From Candidatus Eiseniibacteriota bacterium (GTDB taxonomy: Bacteria; Arandabacterota; Arandabacteria; Arandabacterales; Arandabacteraceae), in the NCBI GenBank assembly GCA_030622265.1, contig JAUXGG010000009.1, forward strand, positions 1 to 13,800: DNA of 13,800 nucleotides, in the 5' to 3' direction. Below are positions 8,085 through 13,800 of the stretch, piece after piece; position 1 is the stretch's first letter; each line of letters opens with the position of its first letter. Both the position numbers and the translations under genes were made by a program. A model generated the notes under the pieces. The model had not been told where the DNA came from and ran no database searches. It saw nothing but the letters and a program-made list of their open reading frames with translations.

Positions 8085-8203
8085 GATTGAGCTGCTATTG
8101 AGGATCACAATCTTAGCCGGCCTATGCCGGTTGATGTCCGGATGACCTGAAATGAGTTGGGGGTACCAGACATGCCAAACGGGTTTTGCGGTGGTAGCGC
8201 AAA
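8085..8203 (+). other. Leader region of the small cohesin-like gene
   Basis: This 119-base stretch has no gene. It contains a small hairpin, CCGGC (8117-8121), loop CTAT, GCCGG (8126-8130), and a weak one around 8173-8190. I see no convincing promoter hexamers and no riboswitch that I can name. Confidence 0.3.
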
Positions 8204-8210
8204 GAGGTGA
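8204..8210 (+). promoter_or_regulatory. Ribosome binding site deciding the start at 8215
   Basis: GAGGTGA lies four bases before ATG 8215. It favours this start over the in-frame ATG at 8152, which would place 21 mostly polar residues before the signal peptide. Confidence 0.8.
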
Positions 8211-8214
8211 TGCC

Positions 8215-9024
8215 ATGAGGAAGTTGCGCGGTACATTAGAGCTGTTGTTGCTGGCCGCGATCGTGCTTGTGGCAAGCGGCACCGGGAATGCCAGCACAAG
8301 CATATCCATCAATCCATCAACCGTGACTGTCGGTCCGGACACGCTGTTTACCGTTTTTGTCTGGAAGGACACGGCGGACCTTGAGTTCGATGGTTACGAG
8401 ACAGTTATCACATTTGATCCGGAGATGCTCGAGCTGATATCCGTCGAGGAGGAATCCGTGATGACGGATTCGTGCTGGAACCGGTGGTGGTTCTATGATG
8501 CCGGCGAGGATTCCATCTTCATCTCTCATGTCCTGATGTGCGGAGGCATTACCGTTACCGGGCCGGGTGCTCTCTCATCACTAACTTTCAGGGCGCTTGA
8601 TGAAGGCACAACAGTCATCTCGTGCGACTACTTCTGGCTCACCTATCAGGGGTACCGCCTGGACGACATTACCTGGCACGATGGAGTGGTCAACATCGGT
8701 ATGGCCGGCATCGATCGGGAGCAAGGGCAGGAGGAGGGACGCCTGCGCATCGAGGCCTATCCTAACCCGGGGCGCGCCTTCAGTATCTCCCTGTCCGGGA
8801 AGCCGGAGCTGGCTGCACGGTGGGAAGTAGGAACGCTGGAGATATGCGATGTAAGCGGCAGGGTTGTCACGACACTGTCGCGAGAAAGACCGCTAGACAC
8901 TATGGATGGCCTGCGCTGGGAGGGCGAATGCGGGGATGGTGGCGCCGTGGCTCCCGGCGTCTATGTCATCCGGCTCACTACGCCGACGGGCCATGCCGAC
9001 CGGAAGATCATCCTCATGAGATAG
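8215..9024 (+). CDS. Small exported cohesin-like protein with sorting-type C-terminus
   Basis: The 269-residue product starts with a signal peptide (1 to ~26: MRKL, then LELLLLAAIVLVASGTGNA). Residues ~27-163 form one cohesin-like domain: 'TVTVGPDTLFTVFVW', 'FDGYETVITFDPEMLELISV', 'GPGALSSLTFRALDEGTT'. These match the strand pattern of cohesins, in which 'Y...I.YDP..LE...V' and 'G.L..I.F...' are typical. The tail (~177-269) begins with 'YPNPG' and contains 'LEICDVSGRVVTTL', 'APGVYVIRL' and 'RKIILMR', a type IX sorting / FlgD-Ig-like domain. It has no dockerin of its own. It could be a surface receptor for the dockerin-like modules of the two larger neighbours, but that is inference; cohesin-like domains also act as general adhesive modules. 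An aromatic cluster (CWNRWWFY, ~83-90) in the domain is unusual. Three cysteines are present in the cohesin region. Confidence 0.82.
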   Translation: MRKLRGTLELLLLAAIVLVASGTGNASTSISINPSTVTVGPDTLFTVFVWKDTADLEFDGYETVITFDPEMLELISVEEESVMTDSCWNRWWFYDAGEDSIFISHVLMCGGITVTGPGALSSLTFRALDEGTTVISCDYFWLTYQGYRLDDITWHDGVVNIGMAGIDREQGQEEGRLRIEAYPNPGRAFSISLSGKPELAARWEVGTLEICDVSGRVVTTLSRERPLDTMDGLRWEGECGDGGAVAPGVYVIRLTTPTGHADRKIILMR

Positions 9025-9087
9025 GTCTCCGGATAGGCCAGGTCAGTTCATTGTCAACTAGCCGCCGTACGCATGCAGCCTTCCCGT

Positions 9088-11001
9088 TTAGTAAAGATCC
9101 CTCAAGGTAAGGGTGATCTTCAAAGGCTCGCCTTCGCGCAGTATCGCCACCTCGTATGCAGTGCCCACATCGTCCCTGAAAAGGTTGGAAATCCGGACGG
9201 GGTCTCCCAGGTGCTCCACATCGATGCCATTGATGGACTTTACCAGATCTCCCTTGAGGAATCCGGCGTCGGCGGCAGGCGTGCCGGCTGAGACAAAGTG
9301 CACCTCGTGATCACCTTGGGGCGAGAGAACGATACTCAGCCCACTTCTGTCCCTGGGAAAGTCGGTCTCGAAATCACTTCCCTTCTCGAAGATTATTCTC
9401 TGGTTGCCGTAGTCGAGGTAAAGGACGAAGCGGCGAAGTATGTTATTGCCCAGGACGCCCACCCCCTGGCTGAAGGAAAGCACTCCCCGGTTCTCGAGGG
9501 GAACCAGAAGAAGCGGATTGTCCACCGTGTATCCGGCCAGTTCAACCGAGTCGAACTCGGAGACGCGCGCCTGGAGGTGGCCGCCGGCGCCTCCCATAAT
9601 CCGTTCCACGCCATCGAGTTCGAGCAGTTCGTTCTCCTCTGCGAATGGATACTGAAATGTCGTGATGCTTGCCCCGATATCAAGGGCCCAGTCACCGGTA
9701 TAGAGTCCGTCAACCGTCATGGGCAGGCTGAAGAGTCTGTGCGCGAGGGGCGCTTCGACTATCGCGCCGCTTCCGGCATACTCGAACGATTCGGGATGGT
9801 AGAAGGATATGGTCCTGCTTGCATAGTCTATCCGGGTCACAAACCGTGAAAGGAAATCGTAACCGAGGACTCCTGCGATTTCGATCCCGCGCCTCGCGAA
9901 CAGGTTCCTCAGGGGCATGGAACCGACGCGCTGTTCATCGATGCGTATGCCCTGGATCCTCAAGGGCGGGAGTGTCACCAGGTCGATGTCAACGGTTCCT
10001 CCGGCGCCTATGGCCTTGGCCTTGCCCACCGGCGGCAGCCCGATCTCGGCGGCAAAGGTACTGTCTACCACGGTGGCGCTCGCCCCTGTGTCCAGGACCC
10101 ACTTGGAGCGAAGTCCGCTTATGGTGACATCCAGGTAAAGGTGATCCAGAATGTAGTCGAACGAAACTTCCTCGGCGACCTCACCGTCTGCGAACGAAAA
10201 GTCCTGGGCGTCCTGTTCCGGGGGATCGAAGAGCCCGGGATCGATGGCGACATCCAGTTCATATTTGGTTACCTGGATTATTTGTTTCTGGCCTATGGGG
10301 AGTATCTCGGCCTCCCTGTGGAAGGGTATCTTGATACCCTCTATGCGCCGGTAATCCGATACCAGGGTATGAACCTCGAAGTTCTCATGCGGGTCCACTG
10401 CCTTCACCTGCAGGAAGGTGTCGGTGTCGAAGTACCTCAGCCGGACATCCTCGTTGATGCTGTTGAGGATCTTGATCACATAGCATTCGATATCGGCGAC
10501 CATCTCCATTCCCTCGGAGGTCACCGTGAAGTACTCGGATTCAGGATCGGAATGTTCATAGGATTCCAGCAGGGCCTCGACCTGTCTCCGCTTAAGCGTG
10601 GCCTCGTCCTTCTCAATCTGGAGCTTGCCGTTGGGGTCGACAATCCAGCTGACCTCGCCATTGTCACCGGACGTCATCTGGAGAACGCCGAGACTTATCT
10701 CGCGCCTCTTCCTGGCGGGTATCTCCTCCCACGCCTTGACCTGGCCCTGCATGCCCATCAACGTGACATCCGCCTCATAGTAGCGTGTCGTGATTGACTT
10801 GAGTTTTTCCAATCCACCCATGGCGTCATAGTGTTTCTTGAGAAGCCCGTACGGATCGGTAAGAGGCGCATCCGCCAGGCCCCCGGTAGCAGAACAAGCT
10901 ATGGACGAAAAGACGATGACGGCCAATATGATGGCAGATACAGCTACTGGAAGCTTTGCGATTGAGGTTCCTGTGACGGGTATTCCTGCGAAGCCTCTCA
11001 T
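9088..11001 (-). CDS. Exported two-lobed retropepsin-like aspartic protease with PDZ domain
   Basis: The product is 637 residues from the chosen start (ATG at 11001-10999), preceded by a strong ribosome binding site. An in-frame ATG at 11022 has none. A hydrophobic N-terminus (~18-33) ends in 'SSIAC' at Cys36, a possible but atypical lipobox because -3 is Ser. Residues ~45-255 resemble LolA-like/outer-membrane lipoprotein-sorting proteins ('HYDAMGGLEKLKSI', 'IEGIKIPF'). The first retropepsin-like lobe has 'WVLDTGASATVVD' (Asp304) and 'AGVLGYDFLSRF'. The second has 'WALDIGASITTF' (Asp441) and 'VGVLGNNILRRF'. A PDZ domain (~550-627) has 'GTPAADAGFLKGDLVKSINGIDV'. The two lobes could pair into one pepsin-like active site; DIG in the second lobe replaces the usual DTG/DSG and may weaken catalysis. 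Periplasmic or outer-membrane location is likely. The substrate is unknown. The gene converges with the cohesin gene, with no clear terminator in the 63-base gap. Confidence 0.87.
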   Translation of the reverse strand: MRGFAGIPVTGTSIAKLPVAVSAIILAVIVFSSIACSATGGLADAPLTDPYGLLKKHYDAMGGLEKLKSITTRYYEADVTLMGMQGQVKAWEEIPARKRREISLGVLQMTSGDNGEVSWIVDPNGKLQIEKDEATLKRRQVEALLESYEHSDPESEYFTVTSEGMEMVADIECYVIKILNSINEDVRLRYFDTDTFLQVKAVDPHENFEVHTLVSDYRRIEGIKIPFHREAEILPIGQKQIIQVTKYELDVAIDPGLFDPPEQDAQDFSFADGEVAEEVSFDYILDHLYLDVTISGLRSKWVLDTGASATVVDSTFAAEIGLPPVGKAKAIGAGGTVDIDLVTLPPLRIQGIRIDEQRVGSMPLRNLFARRGIEIAGVLGYDFLSRFVTRIDYASRTISFYHPESFEYAGSGAIVEAPLAHRLFSLPMTVDGLYTGDWALDIGASITTFQYPFAEENELLELDGVERIMGGAGGHLQARVSEFDSVELAGYTVDNPLLLVPLENRGVLSFSQGVGVLGNNILRRFVLYLDYGNQRIIFEKGSDFETDFPRDRSGLSIVLSPQGDHEVHFVSAGTPAADAGFLKGDLVKSINGIDVEHLGDPVRISNLFRDDVGTAYEVAILREGEPLKITLTLRDLY

Positions 11002-11006
11002 ATGTT

Positions 11007-11013
11007 CCTCCTT
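11007..11013 (-). promoter_or_regulatory. Ribosome binding site of the retropepsin-like gene
   Basis: On the minus strand this reads AAGGAGG and ends five bases before ATG 11001. It lies inside the reading frame if the ATG at 11022 is used, so it argues for the inner start. Confidence 0.8.
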
Positions 11014-11034
11014 GGTTCCCATAGATCGGCATCT

Positions 11035-11056
11035 ACCTTATAGGTGTTGAACACCT
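11035..11056. promoter_or_regulatory. Palindromic operator candidate in the divergent spacer
   Basis: AGGTGT (11042-11047), TGA, ACACCT (11051-11056) is a perfect inverted repeat. A further ACCT half-site at 11035-11038 pairs with the same AGGT, giving overlapping dyads. It lies between two divergent genes, overlaps the -35 of the plus-strand promoter candidate and touches a TATAAG (minus strand, 11037-11042) that could be the -10 of the minus-strand gene. A regulator binding here could control both genes. Confidence 0.4.
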
Positions 11057-11073
11057 TTGAGCCGGGGTATAAA
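11047..11073 (+). promoter_or_regulatory. Candidate sigma-70-type promoter of the S9 peptidase gene
   Basis: TTGAAC (11047-11052), a 15-base spacer and TATAAA (11068-11073) lie 55 bases before the ATG at 11129. The spacer is shorter than the usual 17, so this is a reasonable but unproven promoter. Confidence 0.4.
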
Positions 11074-11116
11074 CTGTTGTCGCTGTGGAATCATAACCCA
11101 TACGAATGACAAGGTG

Positions 11117-11122
11117 AAAGGA
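11117..11122 (+). promoter_or_regulatory. Ribosome binding site of the S9 peptidase gene
   Basis: AAAGGA ends six bases before ATG 11129. The longer in-frame start at 11057 lacks such a site and would overlap the promoter candidate. Confidence 0.65.
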
Positions 11123-11128
11123 AAGAGC

Positions 11129-13144
11129 ATGGCCAGGCGCAAAAAGAGAGTGGTGACGGCGGAAGATCTTTACAAGTTCCAGCTGATCGGAGCCTGCGAG
11201 ATCTCGCCTGATGGCAACCACGTTGTGTACAGCCTTCAGCGGGTCGACAGGAAGACCGAGAAGAAATACTCCAATCTCTGGGTTGCAGATACCCGGGGCG
11301 GGAGCCCGCGGCAATTCACTTACGGCGATCATGTGGATGCTCAGCCGAGATGGTCGCCGGACGGCAAGCATATCGCTTTCGTGTCCAACCGGCACGACGA
11401 GAAGCAACCCCAGATTTACGTCATTCCCTTCTGCGGTGGGGAAGCCAGGCGCGTGAGTGACATGAAGGGTTCAATCGGTTCCTTCCGGTGGTCCCCGGGC
11501 GGCAAGCGTTTCGTCTGTGAGTTCCGCAAGAAAGATGCGGAGCAGGCCGAGCGGGAGACGGATGAGCAGAAGAAGAAGCTGGGCGTGGTCTCGCGCCACA
11601 TCACCCGGGTCTTCTTCAAAGAAGATGCGGCCGGCTTCCTGCCCAAGGAGCGCTGGCACCTCTGGGCGGTCGAGGCGGCGAGCGGCAAGGCCGGACAGAT
11701 CACCGCCGGCCGCATCTTCGATGAGCGCGAGCCTGCATGGTCACCCGATGGCAAGCACCTTGTCTTCGTGTCCAACCGCAGCAAGGATCCTGATCTGGAT
11801 CCCGACGCGATGGATGTCTTCGTGGTTCCAGCCAGGGGTGGCAGGGCCCGCAAGATCGCGACGCCCGTGGGATTCAAGGGAAATCCGGTTTTCTCGCCCG
11901 ATGGATCAATGATTGCCTTTACAGGGATGAGAGGCCGCGGCCAGTGGTATAGAAACGTATCCCTCTGGGTGGTTCCCTCGAATGGCAGGGGGCCGGCCAA
12001 AGAGATCACAAGGAAGTTTGACATTCACTGCACCAGCTGGACCATAAACGATCTGCCCGGCGGGTCTGCGATGATGCCTCCCACCTGGTCCGGGGACGGA
12101 AGCCGGATCTACTTCCAGGTATCGATGTACGGGAACACCCATCTTTATTCGGTGGCTCCCAGCGGCTCACGCAGTTCGCTCACGGTCACGATCGGCGGAA
12201 CAGGCGTTGTAGGAGCCTACACGCTTGATAAGGCGCAGAAGAAGATCGCCTATTTCCACGGGGACATGACCTATCCCGGTGATCTCTGGGTCCGCAATCT
12301 CTCGGGCGGCGCGCCCCGGAGGCTCACCGCGGTAAACGAAGCGGTCCTTAAGAGCATCGACCTGGGCCGGATGGATGAGGTCTGGTTCAAGGGGGCATCG
12401 GGTAACCGGCTCCAGGGCTGGATCCTTAAACCCCCCGGATTCAGGAAGAACAGGAAGTACCCTTCGATCCTGGAGATCCACGGAGGGCCGCGCGTGCAGT
12501 ATGGGAACTTCTTCATGCACGAGTTCTATTACCTGGCGGCCCAGGGCTATGTGGTCTACTTCTGCAATCCCCGCGGGGGGCAGGGTTACGGTGAGGCCCA
12601 CTCCAAGGCCATCTGGAGAAACTGGGGCACCGTAGACTATGACGACCTCATGGCCTGGGCGGATCACCTCAGGCGGAAGCGTTACATAGATGGGAGACGG
12701 ATGGGAGTCACCGGCGGAAGTTACGGCGGCTACATGACCAACTGGATTATCGGCAAGACCGATCGCTTCAAGGCAGCCGTTACCCAGCGAAGCGTGAGCA
12801 ACCTGGTGAGCATGTGGGGTTCGAGTGATTTCAACTGGGTGTTCCAGGATGAGATCGGCGGCAGGCCACCGTGGGCCAGTCTCGATGACTATTGGCGCCA
12901 GTCGCCCATGAAGCATATCGGCAAGGCCACAACACCCACGCTGGTTGTACACAGCGAGCAGGACTTGCGCTGCGCCATCGAGCAGGGCGAGCAGGTGTTT
13001 GTCGCCCTCAAGTGGCTGGGGGTCGACACCGAGATGGTTCGCTTCCCCGACGAGCCGCACGGGCTTTCGCGCGGCGGGCGGACAGACCGGCGGATCGACA
13101 GGCTGAAGCATATATTGAGATGGTTTGACCGCTATTTGAAATAG
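11129..13144 (+). CDS. S9-family prolyl-oligopeptidase-like serine peptidase (acylaminoacyl-peptidase / dipeptidyl-peptidase type)
   Basis: The 671-residue product has the two-domain S9 plan. An N-terminal beta-propeller (~1-400) carries TolB/WD-like blade motifs: 'PRWSPDGKHIAFVSNR' (~73), 'FRWSPGGKRF' (~119), 'PAWSPDGKHLVFVSNR' (~202) and 'VFSPDGSMIAFTG' (~254). The C-terminal alpha/beta-hydrolase (~410-671) has 'EIHGGP' (oxyanion region, ~450-454) and the nucleophile elbow 'GGSYGGYMTNW' with Ser531. Asp612 in 'HSEQDLRC' and His644 in 'PDEPHGLSRGG' complete the triad. These enzymes release short peptides or blocked amino acids from oligopeptides; the propeller limits access to small substrates. 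No signal peptide is visible (MARRKKRVV), so the enzyme is probably cytoplasmic, unlike the exported neighbours. The start is chosen by the ribosome binding site and by loss of homology-like sequence upstream. It likely shares an mRNA with the next gene. Confidence 0.93.
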   Translation: MARRKKRVVTAEDLYKFQLIGACEISPDGNHVVYSLQRVDRKTEKKYSNLWVADTRGGSPRQFTYGDHVDAQPRWSPDGKHIAFVSNRHDEKQPQIYVIPFCGGEARRVSDMKGSIGSFRWSPGGKRFVCEFRKKDAEQAERETDEQKKKLGVVSRHITRVFFKEDAAGFLPKERWHLWAVEAASGKAGQITAGRIFDEREPAWSPDGKHLVFVSNRSKDPDLDPDAMDVFVVPARGGRARKIATPVGFKGNPVFSPDGSMIAFTGMRGRGQWYRNVSLWVVPSNGRGPAKEITRKFDIHCTSWTINDLPGGSAMMPPTWSGDGSRIYFQVSMYGNTHLYSVAPSGSRSSLTVTIGGTGVVGAYTLDKAQKKIAYFHGDMTYPGDLWVRNLSGGAPRRLTAVNEAVLKSIDLGRMDEVWFKGASGNRLQGWILKPPGFRKNRKYPSILEIHGGPRVQYGNFFMHEFYYLAAQGYVVYFCNPRGGQGYGEAHSKAIWRNWGTVDYDDLMAWADHLRRKRYIDGRRMGVTGGSYGGYMTNWIIGKTDRFKAAVTQRSVSNLVSMWGSSDFNWVFQDEIGGRPPWASLDDYWRQSPMKHIGKATTPTLVVHSEQDLRCAIEQGEQVFVALKWLGVDTEMVRFPDEPHGLSRGGRTDRRIDRLKHILRWFDRYLK

Positions 13145-13181
13145 ATACAGCACGGGCAATCGTATTGAGGTAATGAAATCA

Positions 13182-13188
13182 AGAGGAG
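13182..13188 (+). promoter_or_regulatory. Ribosome binding site of the DHOD-like gene
   Basis: AGAGGAG ends seven bases before ATG 13196. The 51-base gap after the peptidase stop has no terminator-like hairpin, which supports co-transcription. Confidence 0.75.
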
Positions 13189-13195
13189 TTGACCC

Positions 13196-13800
13196 ATGGC
13201 AGATCTCTCCACCAGGTATATGGGACTTAATCTACGCAACCCACTCATAGTGGCAAGCTGCGGTCTTACCAAGAGTGCCGATGGCGTAAAGAAATGCTCG
13301 GACGCCGGGGCCGGGGCGGTCGTGCTCAAGTCGCTCTTTGAAGAGCAGATCAAGGCCGAGACAAAGATCGCCGAACAGGACATGTGGCTCTACGGGCACT
13401 CCGAGGCCTTCCAGTATGTCAGCAAGATGGCCATGCCCCTGGGCCCGAGGGAGTATCTCAAGGTGATCCAGGACGCCAGGGCCGCGTCGGATGTTCCGGT
13501 GATCGCCAGCCTCAACTGCATTTCCCCCAGGTGGTGGGTGGACTATGCTAAGCAGATCGCGGCCGCGGGCGCCGACGGCCTGGAGCTCAACATCGCCGTA
13601 ATGCCGAGCGATGCCGGGCGCACGAGCCAGGAAATTGAAAACATCTATCTTGAAATAATTGAAGCGCTTGCCGACGCCATCGACATACCCTTTGCCGTCA
13701 AGATCGGGCCTCACTTCACATCAATTGCCCGGGTGGCTGATGGGCTTGCCGGGCGCGGGGCATCGGCCCTGGTACTTTTCAACCGGTTCTATCAGGTGGA
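13196..13800 (+). CDS. Dihydroorotate-dehydrogenase-like flavoprotein, 3'-truncated
   Basis: The frame starts at ATG 13196 and is open to the window end, giving 201 of an expected ~320-330 residues. It begins 'MADLSTRYMGLNLRNPLIVA', typical of the class 1 dihydroorotate dehydrogenase TIM barrel. It continues with 'AGAGAVVLKSLFEEQI' (FMN-binding region), 'PVIASLNC', 'AAGADGLELNIA' and 'PFAVKIGP' with the barrel lysine. In true class 1 enzymes the 'LELN.SCPN' segment carries the catalytic Cys; here it reads 'LELNIAVMPSD' with no Cys. The protein therefore belongs to the DHOD-like group whose reaction is not settled, and I do not call it pyrD. FMN binding in the cytoplasm is expected from the family. 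It is probably in an operon with the S9 peptidase. Confidence 0.88.
   Translation, partial: MADLSTRYMGLNLRNPLIVASCGLTKSADGVKKCSDAGAGAVVLKSLFEEQIKAETKIAEQDMWLYGHSEAFQYVSKMAMPLGPREYLKVIQDARAASDVPVIASLNCISPRWWVDYAKQIAAAGADGLELNIAVMPSDAGRTSQEIENIYLEIIEALADAIDIPFAVKIGPHFTSIARVADGLAGRGASALVLFNRFYQV

Noticed and set aside
13173..13253. Small overlapping frame starting ATG 13173 (about 26 codons) between the S9 peptidase and the DHOD-like gene.
   Set aside because: Its GAGG lies only two bases before the ATG, the product has no recognisable features, and the frame overlaps the well-supported DHOD-like start out of frame.
13196..13800. Calling the last gene pyrD (true dihydroorotate dehydrogenase).
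   Set aside because: The catalytic Cys motif is absent and the neighbours are not pyrimidine genes.

Overview
The window looks like a chromosomal segment of an uncultured, GC-rich (roughly 60% by eye) Gram-negative bacterium of the FCB superphylum (Eisenbacteria, Krumholzibacteriota, Latescibacterota or Zixibacteria type). The reasons are the C-terminal 'PNPF ... GVY.A.L' sorting-type domains (type IX secretion / FlgD-Ig-like), the modular secreted proteins with cohesin-like and dockerin-like domains, and the two-lobed retropepsin-like/PDZ protein. The phylum is an inference; no rRNA or marker gene is present.

Left part (1-9024, + strand): three consecutive genes for exported modular proteins. 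The first is cut by the window edge. It retains a cohesin-like domain, an FN3-like domain, a dockerin-like module with unusually long calcium loops, a second cohesin-like domain and a sorting-type C-terminus. The second is a 2056-residue giant with a signal peptide, a five-bladed-propeller-like N-terminus, a proline linker and two parallel beta-helix blocks carrying two copies of a ~70-residue insert. Its last ~690 residues repeat the architecture of the first protein, with one added Ig-like domain. The third is a small exported cohesin-like domain plus a sorting-type tail. Together they could form or decorate a cell-surface assembly through cohesin-dockerin contacts, with the small protein as a possible surface receptor. 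Hairpins resembling terminators follow the first two genes.

Middle (9088-11001, - strand): a membrane-anchored or exported protein with a LolA-like N-terminal region, two retropepsin-like lobes (DTGA and DIGA) and a C-terminal PDZ domain. It converges on the third cohesin gene.

Right part (11129-13800, + strand): a cytoplasmic S9-family prolyl-oligopeptidase-like serine peptidase. It is followed 51 bases later by the start of a dihydroorotate-dehydrogenase-like gene that runs off the window; the two are probably one operon. The 127-base divergent spacer between the minus-strand protease-like gene and the S9 peptidase holds a plausible promoter overlapping a palindrome.

No tRNA, rRNA, CRISPR array or insertion sequence was seen. 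The longest gene-free stretch is 1638-1869 (232 bases), which holds a hairpin, an orphan Shine-Dalgarno sequence and the leader of the giant gene.
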